Below, one piece after another: positions 23,491-35,025 of a stretch of 64,000 bases of DNA. The notes under the pieces are model-generated. The model saw only the letters and a program-made list of their open reading frames with translations. It did no database searches and was not told the origin of the DNA. A program made the position numbers and the translations under genes. The first letter of the stretch is position 1; the number at the start of each line of letters is the position of its first letter. The stretch is taken from positions 5,210,501 to 5,274,500 of the forward strand of contig OX637290.1 in NCBI GenBank assembly GCA_951799445.1, given 5' to 3'. Origin of the DNA: Pseudisothecium myosuroides (taxonomy: Eukaryota > Streptophyta > Bryopsida > Hypnales > Lembophyllaceae).

Positions 23491-24206
23491 ATTAGGCCGT
23501 CACGCTCAAGCTGTCCCTTCAAAACCTTTGCCAATGAATCCGCTACACTCAACCCTCTCTCAAATGACGCTGCTCACGGCTTTTACATGCACTCTCACTA
23601 TGTGTTCACAACCTGACACATGGAAATTGAGCCATCAATTTATACACAAGATAAGTAGATACAGGGAATTTGCAATTAAAGTGTCATTAGAGAGCGTTGA
23701 GTATACTTAGCTTAAGAACTCGGCTTTACTGACATCAGAAACTGGACAGCGAGCATCCGCCCGCAAGAGTACAATGAGAGATGATTGCAAATCACTCGAG
23801 ACTCCACGTACAAAAATCCAGGAACAGGGGCAGGGGATGGATAGAGAAACTGCGATCGGCACTTGAACTCAATATGTAAAAAAAGAACCCAAAAACTTTC
23901 GATAGAGCACAACTGGGCAACATATGTACCTGGAAAGAATCAAAACTCTCAATAGAGCAGTTGATCAACATTGGGATAAATCCCGCCTAGGTTAGACCGT
24001 CCGCGCGAGCCGGACTAGCTGTACTTCTATTTGATCTTTAATTGACACCGGTTTCTTTCAAAAAAACATTGGGATAAATCCTAGATAAATTACAAAAAAT
24101 AGTTGCCGGAAGTGATTCGATAAAGCCGATTATATCCTTAAAGGTACAACCTACGAAAGAATACCGTAGTGCCCTACCATTTGACGAGGGATAGAAACAA
24201 AAAATG

Positions 24207-24480
24207 CTACATGATTGGCACTTTCTCCAGAAGTTCAGCCCATGATGCACATATATGATAGAACTCCCAAAAACCAGGCTTCAACAGCAAGGCAGCATTG
24301 GGCCTCTGAGACAACACAAACTCGCTAATTTCAAAAGGGTGATTAACACTGCTTATGCCCACAATCAAACAGAGCAAAGAGTGCTTCTGAAATGGCATTT
24401 CTAGTAGCTACTTCACTCACAATTAGGGTTTCGCCGTGACGATCAAACCCTAATTCCGTGGAGACATCAACAAGATCATC
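24207..24480 (-). CDS. Candidate small two-exon gene, unknown product
   Basis: A possible ATG at 24480 opens a frame beginning MDDLVDVSTELGFDRHGETL. A GTGAGT donor follows (about 24420), then an ATTTCAG acceptor. The second exon continues in phase to a stop at 24207 and contains FEISEFVLSQRPN and LLKPGFWEFYHI. The total would be about 80 residues. I do not recognise the family. Other start and splice choices are possible and part may be untranslated, so treat it as a hypothesis. Confidence 0.25.
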
Positions 24481-24674
24481 CATATGATGCGATCCTGGAT
24501 GCATAACTCCACAACGAGGATGTCTCCAACAGGAGTGTGAGACCTCCCAATTCTTGCTCCACAATTGCAGGTATGTTACCAAATTGGGCACAACGTGATT
24601 CTTCTTTCCCCTCGAAATTAGCCCCCTTCACAGTTTTGGAGCGCGATCTTGAAATTGCCTTCCTCTGCAGCCAG

Positions 24675-25250
24675 CATGAAAACAAGTCAGATCACTAATC
24701 CCTGAAGACAACGAAACGTTGAGATGTTATAGTCAAGTGCAAGATCAAGCATCTATGACATCTAGAGCTAGCATGCAAACTAGCCAGAACACAAAATCGC
24801 TGAAAAGAACAGGCGATGATCGAAATGTTGAGATGCTGCCACTCAATTGGCAGATCAAGTGCCTGTGGTTCCAGAAACGAGCATGCAAACAAGCCAGACC
24901 ACTAAATCCCTGAAAACTTGAACAGTTGAGATGCTACGGTCTAGTAGCAAACCGAGCACCAAAAGCTAGCATGGCAAACAAGCCAGACACCAAAATTCCC
25001 GAATACAGCAAGTGACGATCGAAATGTTGAGATGCTACACTCAAGTAGCAGATCAAGAGCCAAACGCTAGAATGCAAAAAACCCAGATCACTGAAACAGG
25101 TAACAATCGAACATTGACATGCTACAATCAAGTGGGAAATGAAGCGCTTAGGACGACTAGAAGCTAATATGCATCCGAGGAAAAAACACGTGACGATCAA
25201 AACATTGAGATGCTACACTCAAGTGCCACTGATCAACATCGAGGAAGATA
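24675..25250. repeat. Diverged tandem repeat, about six units of ~97 bp
   Basis: Units begin near 24675, 24772, 24882, 24970, 25071 and 25168. Each contains CATGCAAACAAGCCAGA-like and GATCGAAATGTTGAGATGCT-like blocks followed by CTCAAGT and GATCAAG. Unit length varies from 88 to 110 bp and similarity is moderate, so this is an old array. It lies between two candidate coding areas and does not itself look translated. Confidence 0.85.
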
Positions 25251-25529
25251 GCTTCTTACCACAAGATTAGGGAGCCAAAAATTCCGGATTCCACGAGCTT
25301 CGGAGCTGCGACTAACACCAACCGCCCGCCTCCTTTGAATTTGTATTATCTCGTTCACGCCGATGGCCGCAGCAAACAATAAATTAATGCTCAGGTACCC
25401 TTATATGGATATAAAAGTGTTCGGGGACTTGCACCCGTAAATGCAGAAATCTGTAAGGAGAACTCTGCTGCGAATGATGACGAACATCAGGTCACTCCGC
25501 CCAAGGCAGATTCACGTCGTCTTTCCGAT

Positions 25530-25540
25530 TTATAAAAGGA
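25530..25540 (+). promoter_or_regulatory. Possible TATA box upstream of the 25735-26547 open frame
   Basis: The sequence TTTATAAAAGG is followed by a CA-rich and CT-rich stretch typical of a plant transcription start and leader. A transcript from here would run into the long open frame downstream. There is no other support. Confidence 0.3.
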
Positions 25541-25734
25541 AACACCTAACTTGCACTCCATCGTCTTCAATTGTGATTCTCTTCATCTACAGTTAACACC
25601 CCAAATACAGTTAATTTTCTGAATGATGAACAGTCGAGTGTCCTCCAAGCACCAATTTCACGTTCGTCGAAATTTCTTGGGTTAGTTGAATAACATTTCT
25701 ATATCCTCCAAGTCCTAGACCACCTGAATCCCGT

Positions 25735-26547
25735 TTGCCTGAATTATATAACTATTTCAGAGTTCTCTATTCAGACTATAAAGATAGTTATCTCCCAAGC
25801 GGTTACCAAAACTACGCAAAACGTGACGACCTTTACTTGCCTACTCGTCTGCTGGTTTTCAGCTTCAAATTAATGCAATACGTCCTCAAGATCCAGGTCA
25901 CCTCCTTCCCCATCCCCACAATTGAAATGCTACTGTGGAGACGCACAATATCAAAGAGCACAAGTGCGGCCAATTCCAAACCAGAGTCCAAGTCATGTTT
26001 TCATATCTTCTTCGAAGCATCTCCCAATCCCGGAGGGTCAACTCTTAGACACCCCAGCCGCTATGAGCCATGCAGAACCATCAAAGCGCGATTTCAACAA
26101 ATTGCGATTGCACATCGTCGCGCCTGCCCAATCGAGAAGTGTTTCGTCGATGTTGTTGTGGAACGTGCAAGTGCCACTAATACTCATTTTGTGCCAATGC
26201 GCATTCATGTTGCTGTGACATGTGCAGTTGCCCCTTTCCATCCTGCACTAGCAAGTCCTCAATCCTCCTTAAACCTTCAAATTATACGTCCACCACAAGC
26301 TCTCCGAGCAATGACAGGCCCCCTTTCCACGACAACCATCCAAGCTTCCCAAGTCTGTGTCTCCGGTGAGGGGAACGTATCAAGCTTGCAGGGCTTCGAA
26401 CTGGCGGATAAATCGTATGGCCCAGATTTAAGAGCAAGCTCGAACGAAGGCCAAGACCACTGTCGTAGTCTTGTTGAGAATATAACTGATTCGTCTACTC
26501 CATGGATAGATATAGTCTACCCCTTGGATGCTGTTGCCCCCGACTAG
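25735..26547 (+). CDS. Unexplained 270-codon open frame, unknown product
   Basis: This frame is open for 813 bases without any stop, which is very unlikely by chance at this base composition. No ATG lies at its beginning, and the first in-frame Met is about 47 codons in. An acceptor-like TAACTATTTCAG ends at 25760, so the true start may be in an upstream exon. The predicted protein is Ser- and Pro-rich in its second half with no recognisable domain or signal peptide. Its stop overlaps the stop of the minus-strand gene by four bases, tail to tail, so part of it could instead be antisense to that gene's 3' untranslated region. Confidence 0.35.
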   Translation: MPELYNYFRVLYSDYKDSYLPSGYQNYAKRDDLYLPTRLLVFSFKLMQYVLKIQVTSFPIPTIEMLLWRRTISKSTSAANSKPESKSCFHIFFEASPNPGGSTLRHPSRYEPCRTIKARFQQIAIAHRRACPIEKCFVDVVVERASATNTHFVPMRIHVAVTCAVAPFHPALASPQSSLNLQIIRPPQALRAMTGPLSTTTIQASQVCVSGEGNVSSLQGFELADKSYGPDLRASSNEGQDHCRSLVENITDSSTPWIDIVYPLDAVAPD

Positions 26548-28101
26548 TCACACAAGATATGTCGCATAGATAACACGCAGAGGATCCCGAATATGATGAG
26601 GCAGTAAAAAATCTTTGAACTGTAAGAACACTCGGCGCTCACGATTTGCACTAATTTCTGGAAAGACGTGACCTCATTCGGCACTTGGAGGAGTCGCTCC
26701 CTTTGCTGCTCTTCACGACAAAAATCGAATCCCTCCGGCCCGTTTTGTCGAAGGTCACTGAGCATGCGCATGATTGACTGCAATGGCATCAAATGGCAAG
26801 ACATCAATATAGGTCAGAGTGAACTCACACAATAGCTTCCTAATTCAAAAAGACGATTAATCGCCGTCGCGGTACAATTCTCCGCCACGGGAGGCTTGTA
26901 GAATAACGGACCTCAGTGTATTAAAAAAATCATCCCTAAACGTGCACATGGTGCGTTAAATATGAATTCACGGCACTCGAATCTAACGGACAGCACCGCT
27001 ACAATGTCAAACTTTGATGGGCACACACACTCATAGGCACTACTGGGTCGTTCCGAATTTATAACGGAGAGGTTAGGGTTTCCAAAGAGTCACTGATTTG
27101 ATAAAGCTCCATGAGCAAAGCACCTTAACCCCAAAGTGCCTGATGAGCCCTTCAATTCCATCTCCATTTGCACCTTCAATTGCAAATTCCTATCAGAAGA
27201 CGATATCTGGTGAAATCTAAAAACAATTTAGGGGCGGAGGGTTTCAATTACACCTCCAATTGCAAATGTCTATCAGGAGATGATATCTGATGATATCTGA
27301 AAAGAATTTGGGGCCAGGGGCCAGGGGATTCAATTCCACCTCCAAGTGCACGTTCAATTGCAAATTTCTATCAGAAGACGATTTCTAGTGAAATCTGAAG
27401 AGATATTTTTTAAGGGCGAGGGGTTTCAATTCCACCTGCAATTGCATCTCCAATTGCAAATTTCCACCAGAAGATATCTGGTGAAATCTGTTTTTTTTGG
27501 GGGGGGCGCAATTCCACCTCTAATTGCACCTTCAATTGCAAACTTCTATCAGAAGATGATATCAGGTGAAATCTGCAAAAAAATTTGCTACTGAGGATTT
27601 CAGGGTTTAGGGTTTAGAGCATGTAGAAAACGGATGCAATTTCACCTTTTTGTGCGGCACCTCATGTCGCATGGCGTCCTCCATCCGAGTAACGCCCTTG
27701 GTCTTCCCCCTCACGCCAGCGGCGGTGACGGCAGTCGCGAACATGGACAGCACCATCACCCACCACTTGGTTTTGCACGACAACCGCGACGCCTGCGACA
27801 CCGCTGTCAACAACAAACCCTGAAACGCCGCGCAGAATCCCACCAGCTGGTAAATCTCGTTCGTCAGGCTGTTGATTCGAGACTGCCTGCGCTCCATGAA
27901 TCCGATGGACATGTTCACATTCTTCTCCCACTCTTGCTCCGCCACCGACCAAAACTCGTGGGGTTGCAGGCGCCGGATCCTCATTAACGTGCGAATCCTG
28001 CACTCCTCCGACGTCGTCTTGGTCCCCTCCGGCTGTGTTGTTTCTGGATCTATGCGAACTACGTGAGCGTCAGGGGCGCCGTTCATGCACAGAAAAGACA
28101 T
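26544..28101 (-). CDS. Hypothetical multi-pass membrane protein, two exons (28101-27646, 26777-26544)
   Basis: Exon 1 starts with ATG at 28101 and gives 152 residues. A GTGAAA donor and a TTGCAG acceptor join it in phase 0 to exon 2, giving 229 residues in total. The N-terminal third is soluble and charged (QPHEFWSVAEQEWEKNV), followed by a basic stretch ERRQSRINSLTNEIYQLVG. Two hydrophobic segments follow around residues 85-105 and 113-130, then an acidic/basic hydrophilic region and a C-terminal membrane segment (IFYCLIIFGILCVLSM). Exon 1 is GC-rich compared with its surroundings, as expected for coding DNA. I cannot name the family and assign no function. The consistent phase and membrane topology across the intron make the gene model credible. 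Confidence 0.7.
27151..27585. repeat. Tandem repeat (~5 x 83-96 bp) inside the intron of the membrane-protein gene
   Basis: Units start near 27151, 27242, 27329, 27425 and 27508. Each contains TTCAATTCCACCTCC, CAATTGCAAATTTCTATCAG and GATATCTGGTGAAATCT, separated by a G-rich spacer that differs from unit to unit. The array fills most of the 868-bp intron. Two telomere-like TTTAGGG units follow at 27603-27617. Confidence 0.88.
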
Positions 28102-28327
28102 GGCGGATTGAAAGGAATGTCACCTTGTGATCTCCTCAAGTGCAAGTCTGGGCAACTCTAAACATATTTACAACCTGCAGAAGTGCCCTCTCTCACGCTC
28201 TCTTCATTCTCCATCCTCGTCATCTTTCTGAAGTCCTCAATTTCAAGCTCTTCTTCAATTCTTGTGCAATGCGAGCATGACCTGCTGGCCACAACTAAGG
28301 TTGAGGCACCAGTAGCCGATCATTTAA

Positions 28328-28548
28328 CCCTTAAACGACGGGCTCATAACCGTGGAAATCATCTGTTTTGTCACCGTGTGAATTGTTGGATTAAAATAAT
28401 GCAAAAGCATTCATTGGAAGTCAAACTCCTGTAGATTATCTTCCCTTTCCCCACAAAATTTGGAGGATGAATAGTTGCACTTTTGTCCTACACAGGAGAT
28501 TCTCTTGTCATTCATCGGCCTCAAAATGTCCGCCGCGTCGTTCAAGGG
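28328..28548 (+). mobile_element. 221-bp CCC-end element flanked by TTAA
   Basis: TTAA lies at 28324-28327 and 28549-28552. The ends are CCCTTAAACGACG and CGTCGTTCAAGGG, nearly perfect inverted repeats. It has the same length as, and inverted homology to, 19964-20184. The ends resemble the larger CCCCTAAAGGACC family, so this looks like a distinct short subfamily of the same transposon group. Confidence 0.85.
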
Positions 28549-28915
28549 TTAAGCAATTTTGGAACAGATTGTGCAATGTATGAGGTGGTGGAGATTTTTC
28601 CCTTGTACAAAGATAGGAAATATGAGGATTGCAAATTTTTCAGAATTTTATTCCCGAAATCAAAAGTACTGTGAATTTTGGGAGCCAAAAAATGCACTTC
28701 GCTAGTAGCCAATGTTTAGAGTCTTCCAATTCCGATCATTCAAGAACTGCTTTCCCGCTCGCTACTTCCTATTTTCTTGTTCACTACTTTGGGACATGTG
28801 TTATAACCTTAGTAGTCCCAACCTTGAAAAGGACCGAAAAAACACATTCCCAACTTCCGTTGGAAATTTGTTCTAGCCTTGGTTGGAAATACTGCACCCC
28901 TACATGTTGGGTACT

Positions 28916-29071
28916 GGGCGTGGTTGACTATTGGTGCTTCTACCTTAGTCCCTCTTTTTGCATTTTGAAAAAACTCAATACTTCACTATTCATGGGCGTG
29001 GTTGGCTACTGGTGCTTCTACCTTAGTCCCTCTTTTTGCATTTTGAAAAAACTCAATACTTAACTATTCAT
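28916..29071. repeat. Tandem duplication, 2 x 78 bp
   Basis: Two almost identical units begin GGGCGTGGTTG at 28916 and 28994, with only a few differences between them, so the duplication is recent. It is open in one frame on the plus strand, but 78 is a multiple of 3 and the frame has no other support. Confidence 0.9.
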
Positions 29072-29384
29072 GATGGCTTGGGTGGTTAGCTTCAAATGTT
29101 GAAAAAATCTATAGTTCAAAAATAGAATATAGCTTTGACCCCCCTAATGTTCTCTTTCCAAATGAAAGTTATATATGGGCAAAAATCATACGTACTTAGT
29201 AATTTTTTTTGTCCCTAAGGTCCTCTATGCAACTGACCAAATTTGCAGCCTTGCAAGAATTTGTAATTTGCAATAATGTCTAAAAAATGTATGTAAAAAG
29301 AATCAAGAGTCATCTATTGACATCCAACAAAAACTAAACAATTTAATAATAGGGACTATATTCAAAGTATGTCTTGTATGTTTG

Positions 29385-29640
29385 CTACAACCAAAATAAA
29401 ACTAAAAGTAATTATCTAATTTTTTAATTTATAAAAACTTTGAAATTCAATTACTTTTCACATCGTAGGTCAAGATGCCACGAAATAAAGTCCATGCATC
29501 CCTCCTCACAAAGACCTTTCTAATGGTATCAAGAACGTGACGTGGGGACCACGGTCCAAAATTTTTCACCGTAACAAACAAAACAAAAGAAACAACCTGA
29601 TTTAAGATAAGACAAGAGAATACAAAAGGAAGAGAATAGT
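29385..29640 (+). repeat. Single copy of the ~250-bp repeat found in triplicate at 46977-47690
   Basis: It shares the order AAAAGTAATT, TTTAAACTTTGAAATTCAA-like, a GTAGGTC block with a nearby GCCACGAAA block, CCTCCTCAC, then GTAACAAACAAAACAAA with each unit of the triplet. It is moderately diverged. It may be a transposon-derived satellite monomer. Confidence 0.65.
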
Positions 29641-29790
29641 TCCCCAAGGGACAACAATGTATTAAAGCTATATGTGTTTGCTTCGATCACCTATAATATA
29701 CCTATATATATCTATATATCTATCTCTCTCTCTATGAAATTAGGTTGCTTTATCCCAAGAAAGTTACTCTACAAGCCATCAAAGTCAATA

Positions 29791-30361
29791 CTCCCTCTCT
29801 CCCACTAAAAACCTCCAAATCAAGCACAATTCTTGTCCCACTAAAAAGCTCCGTTTTATGATTTTGACTGTTGAGTAAGCGTTAGCCGTGTCAAACGACC
29901 TTGTGGGGGCAAGTCAAGAGATCAGGGAGTATTTTTCCCTTAGAAAACTTGGCCTTGCTCACATGAAGCACCTTGTAGTTGTTGTGCTTCCTCACACAAT
30001 AGTGTTGATGATGGGTTTGGTGACCACTTTGACACTATGAAAATTTGTTCATGAAGTGGGCTAGGTTTCCTTCTTGCGGATATTTAGATTGGAATAGATG
30101 TTCTTAGAATCCCATTGTTGCCACCAACTTTTAAATCATCAAAAATGACAGAGCTGGCGGCATTTACAAATTATGTTCAAATATGATACTTTTTGCATGG
30201 ATTTACTAAACAACAGCACCTAAGCTAGAGATTTTGCATAGATCTACGGGATGGGTTGCTGGTTTTTGAATGCATGTATCACTAGCACAAACACTAAAAA
30301 TATAATTATATTAATTCCTCGTAGAGAAGCTTTTTGGAGGTCTTTAGTGGGATAGAGGGAG
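29791..30361. mobile_element. 571-bp Stowaway/mariner-like element
   Basis: The left end CTCCCTCTCTCCCACTAAAA is matched by the inverted right end ending GTGGGATAGAGGGAG, with about two mismatches over 26 bases. TA lies on both sides. CTCCCTC termini and TA targets are typical of plant Stowaway-type Tc1/mariner elements. No transposase is encoded. Confidence 0.8.
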
Positions 30362-30466
30362 TAGATCAATTTCGATAGATACTTCCATTTGTATATATGG
30401 AGGTTTATAATTCCCAATTACAACAATAGAATTAATTGTAAAGTTGTCCTGTGTTTGAGAACCTGT

Positions 30467-30625
30467 GTCAGAGGAAGATTTAACTAAGAATAGAACAAAA
30501 CAAAGTAACACGGTACCAAACTCAATTAGACTTGCGTTTGGATGCTCCAGGGATTTTGGTCCTGTGTTTTTCCTGGCAAACTCCAGCTATTGGTCCTACC
30601 TTGCACACACTTTATGATTAACTCT
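30467..30625 (+). repeat. Dispersed repeat, copy of 17690-17845
   Basis: This is the same order of motifs as the copy at 17.7 kb (TGTCAGAGGAAGATTTAACT, then TTTGGATGCTC, then CCTGTGTTTTT), in the same orientation. Confidence 0.5.
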
Positions 30626-30894
30626 AATAACTAATTCAAAAATACATGGAGGTTGATGACTTCCAATTACGACAATAACTAATTGAAAAGTAAAGTAGTG
30701 CATTCTTGTACAGAAACATCAAATGTTTATACACTCAGGATCAAATTTATTAGGGAGAGCATCCTAATTTCCCTATTTTGTGGTGTAGTAACCAAAGGGA
30801 CTACAAAGGGTATATAAACCTTCTACTTCCTGCTTTTTACCGGAGCTGATGCGCTAACCCAAACTCATTCACTCAGAACAGTCCTTACGAGGCC

Positions 30895-30948
30895 TCGCTC
30901 AGTTTTACCGTTCCTTCGGGGACGGGGGTTCTAGGTTCAACTCCTGGC
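30895..30948 (+). mobile_element. tRNA-derived SINE head, interrupted by the hAT element
   Basis: A degenerate A box (TCGCTCAGTTTT, 30895) and a perfect B box (GGTTCAACTCC, 30934-30944) lie about 39 bases apart, as in RNA polymerase III promoters. The downstream part continues at 44156 after the hAT insertion. No full cloverleaf can be drawn with a matching acceptor stem, so I call it SINE-like rather than a tRNA gene. Confidence 0.45.
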
Positions 30949-31479
30949 CAGCGATCCCAAAATACATAGAGCGTATTTCGCCACATCGCTACAACAGTAG
31001 GCAGCAGGGAGAAAGTTCTGCAAAATTAGACTTTTAAAGTAAAAACCAGCCGCTACTTTTGCAAACTGTTTGTCAAATTTTTATAAATTCTGAATTTTGT
31101 GGTAAAAGGCAAGTTGCGATTGGCTTGAAATTTCAGTAGGGCGTAAGTGCTAAATGCTGTGAGCTGTGGCATGTCCATTTGCGAAATTATTGCAAAACAT
31201 GTATAAAACTTGCGAACTTATTTCTCAACGTTGTGACTTAATAGCATCCACATTCCACAATCAAAAAAAAGAAACACCAAAAACTTTATCGATTCAGTCA
31301 AGCACAAACATTCAATCAAACTCAGCACAAGGGATCCCATAAAGCACAAAGTAAACCAGCCATATTCAGACCTCATTCAGCGAGATTCAAGAAAACGACA
31401 ATCCTCATTCAATCCTTCAAGAAAACACATTCAACCACACACAATACTTCATTCAGCCACACAGAGCCCTCATTCAACC

Positions 31480-31565
31480 AAACAAGATATTGAATCCAAC
31501 AAGACATTCAATCCAACAACACATTGAACCCAACAACACATTCAGCCATACAAGAACCTACAAGA
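31480..31565. repeat. Degenerate ~18-bp tandem repeat near the hAT 3' end
   Basis: About five units of an AACACATTCAATCCAAC-like motif occur in the non-coding 3' part of the hAT element. Similar subterminal repeats in other hAT elements bind the transposase, but that role is inference here. Confidence 0.5.
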
Positions 31566-33627
31566 TATGCAAAAGTCAAAAGAACAAGTTTATACCATTG
31601 TTGCAAAACATGCAAATCTGAAATGAACTAAAAGAAAGCACCAACGAGGGAATTGAACCCTCCTTGCTGAACCAACAAGACTGCCCGATTAGCAATACTG
31701 GCGATCTGCACACCAAAACAAACAAGCCACTTTAGATTTAAAAGAGGTTAGAAAACCAGAAACCATTGAGAAGGCTCCACAAAGTCGATGGCGCCCTCCC
31801 GCTCTCCAGCCTCTAGAGATGTGCATCGCCAAGCAGGTCCCACAAATGAACTTTGTTGTCAAGGAAACTAAAACTACCTTGAAGCCCAAAGTCAGCTCAA
31901 CCTCATGAAAACTAAGGCCTCAAAAAGCAAGAGGATACTGATGTTACAACGGATTATATATCTTCATGCCGTCCAATTTTCACAGCATTCTTCCAAGACT
32001 CCACAGCGTCCTTGTAAGGAAAATTTTCTAGAGTATAATACTGCTATCCAAACATGCGGACTACAAGGGGCAAATGCTTGCCCAAGCAATTCCTCTGGCA
32101 AGATTTAAGAAACTTCAATGTGGAGAAACAACGCTCATCTTCCACCGACCCGAGCACTAGGCACATCCCGATTTCTGCAAGTTTAAAATATTCGGATATC
32201 AGGTTGGTCAAGTGCTGCGACTGAGACAGGGACCGAGAAAGCTGGATCACTGGATTCACCTGTGAGGATGAAGCGCATGCGGCAGCACAGTTAGCTTTCA
32301 TAGTAATTTTGAACAATCCCTACTGGTTATCTAAATTAGAACCAGAAAGCATCTCTGGTATTGTATAGCTCGATCCCCCTTCATGCAAAGGCTTGCCTGC
32401 ATTCAACACTATTGGATTAGAATAGAAATTTTTGAGCACAGATAGGTGGTGCCCGAAGGTTACATCAACCCCCTCGTGCTTCCAGTATTGCGGATAAATT
32501 ATGCCGAAAGCATCGAGCAGGTCTTGCTGCGGGAAGCGCCTATTAAGCTCGTCGCACAGCAATTGGGCTAGCTCTGCCAGGTCCAGCAGTCACGTTTCAA
32601 CAAGTGAAGTAAAACCAGAACAGCAAGAAGAGAGTCCTAACTCCTAAGCAATTACCACAACACACATGACAAGACCAAGCAACATAGTGCACAAACAACA
32701 GACATCAAGAGAAGACAAACAAAAGACATAACAAAATCACACAAAAGACATAGCAAAATCACAAAAAATTGAGATTCTTGAACCTCAACCAGCAAACCTG
32801 CCGCAGTCCTCCTATTTACAGCACCAAAACAACCAACAGAATGGAAGTTAAAAAAAATAGGAAGCTGAAAAAAAAATGACATCAAAAGAAAATGTGAATT
32901 GGGAATTGCTTACCAGTAAACTGACGCTGGATGTTGGCCTTCGTCTGCACGAAACTCTCTTCCGTGACAAAAATATGATCGCCCGTCACCTTATAGTGGC
33001 ATTGTGCAAACACAACTGTGCACCCAAAATTGAAAACCAGGTGTGTAGGACCACTGTCCCCGGGCTTTTCCCTCCACTCCAGAGGAATTTCAGAACATGA
33101 GAGTGACACAAGCTCTTGGTACCGTTTGAATTCGGGACTGCCAAAAGCAGTAGCTTCATTGATAAACATGCGTGCCAAATCCGACTGGCACAGCTTGATT
33201 GAATGTAGAAAGTCACAAATGAACACATCACGAGACTGCGAGAGCTTAATAAGATAGTGAACAGTGTTCAGCATCGGTATGAAGCACGCAAGAGACGAGA
33301 GGACCTCAATGTCGGTCAGATAATCGAAGTTCGTAGTTGCTGCCGAACTGGCCTTCTGGCCAGCAGCCGTTGACATGTCAAGACCCATTTTTACCAACAA
33401 AGTTTTGTACTCAGACATGATCCGCTGAGCAGGGCTACGCATCGAAATCCACCGAGTGTCAATGTTTCTCAGCATCTTGTTACTTTTAGTTTCCATAAGG
33501 TCGGCTAGTTTCTGAAGCTCAGTGTGTCTCTTGTAACTACGTAAAAAATAGGAATACAGAGCCTGGCAAAGAGCCTCCAGACGAGAAACCATGGGATAAT
33601 TGGAAAGAGTTTCCACTACTAAGTTAA

Positions 33628-34274
33628 CCCCTAAATGCCCAAGGCCTGTTTTGAGTTTCTTGGAATTTGCTCTAACTTGAATTAAATGCCAACATTTTGA
33701 TAATTTGTATCAATTTTTTTTGAATTGTAACCGTACAAATTCAAACTAGACATGTTAGAGATCTCATAGGAAAAGAAAACACAACAATATTACTTATAGA
33801 GCGAAAGATTATAATGTTTGACCATGAGGGTGTTAAAACTGCAAAAGTGATGCGAAGTCTTTCAATCCTCTTTTCAAAAGTTAAATCTAAAAATTTGGTG
33901 ACCAAAAAAATATGAGGTTAAAGAGCCTAACATATATAACCCCAATCAATTTACGGCTTCTTAAAATCTACTCTATAATTTTTTTAAATGAATTTTGAAT
34001 GTGAATTTTCCTCCAAGATCTAGTGTATTTGAGGCTCATTTCCAAGAGCTCTCAACACTATGGGAAGTCAAGATTGCACTGGGTACCTTTGCATAAAATC
34101 TTGAATAGAAAAATCAGTATCATTTATTTTCAAGATCAGATTTTTGATGCTAAAATTAGACTTCAAGAAGAACTTTCTAAAAATATAAACTACTAAAAAT
34201 AGCAACTTGGTTAAGTTTTATTTAACTTCAAAGTTTTGCAAACACCAGATTTGGGTGCCTCGGGCATTTAGGGG
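33628..34274 (+). mobile_element. 647-bp TTAA-flanked element inserted in the hAT transposase gene
   Basis: TTAA lies on both sides (33624-33627 and 34275-34278). The terminal inverted repeats CCCCTAAATGCCC and GGGCATTTAGGGG are perfect over 13 bases. Removing the element and one TTAA restores a continuous hAT reading frame directly after the C-x2-H motif, which proves that TTAA was duplicated. The interior is homologous to 12130-12784. Confidence 0.95.
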
Positions 34275-34829
34275 TTAATGCGATGAGAGGCACAACTCAC
34301 CCCCAAGCAGAATGGAGTCCATTTATCTCGAATCTGGGCTGAAACCCCAGTTTTTCGATCCCTGAAATGTGGAGACCCATCTACCGCGAAAGACACAACC
34401 TTACCAGCTATTTCCTCTCGTGAGAGACCTCCTTCGCCAAGTAAGGCCTACATGATAACTTCTATCAAATGATCTGCAGTCCCACAGTCAGAAATGCATG
34501 AAAGATGTAACAAGTGCGGTACTCTCTCCCAAGCACTCACAGCATACACATGAACCCCAATTCACGATGTGTTATCTATCGCAGTGACCTCATCAGCACT
34601 GATTGAAACATATTTTGCAGATTGGACCACGCCTTTGAGGGCCGACATGACACAGGAATGCATGTGTTCACTCATCTCCTAGCCAAAAGTTTCAGATCAA
34701 TGCTTTTTAAGTAGATTCTTAAGCTTCAAATGCCTTAAAAGATGTTGCTCTCTTTCATAGTCACACATGGGACTGTCACGGACATAGTTAGAACCTCCTC
34801 CGAGAAACTTGTAGTTAGAGAAAGCTTCC

Positions 34830-35008
34830 TGAGAAGCTTCCTGAGAAGCTTCCCAAGTAGGAGAAGCTTCTAGAAGTTTCTAGAAAGACGTCCAAGCTGG
34901 AGAGAAGCTTCTTGAGAAGCTTCCCAAATGAAGGAAGTTTCTGGAAGGACGTCCAAGCTAGAGGAAAGCTTCTTGAGAAGCTTTTCAGATAATGGAAGCT
35001 TCTGGAAG
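34830..35008 (+). promoter_or_regulatory. Heat-shock-element array in the LTR U3
   Basis: At 34863-34885 five GAA/TTC modules alternate without a gap in the exact spacing of heat-shock factor sites (GAA, 2 bases, TTC, 2 bases, and so on). Further GAAGCTTC pairs lie on both sides up to the TATA box. The 3' LTR keeps the five-module site at 42125-42147. Heat-shock factors bind such arrays as trimers, so the LTR promoter was probably heat-inducible. Activity is inferred from sequence only. Confidence 0.7.
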
Positions 35009-35025
35009 AACCTCCTAGCTGGTAG

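Noticed and set aside
24675..25250. CRISPR-like array
   Set aside because: Whole ~97-bp units are repeated and diverged. There are no short repeats with unique spacers, and the DNA is eukaryotic.
27603..27617. Interstitial telomere
   Set aside because: Only two TTTAGGG-type units are present. This is too short to claim a telomere relic, and it lies in an intron.
30895..30960. tRNA gene
   Set aside because: A- and B-box motifs are present, but no matching acceptor stem or cloverleaf can be formed before or after removing the hAT insertion.
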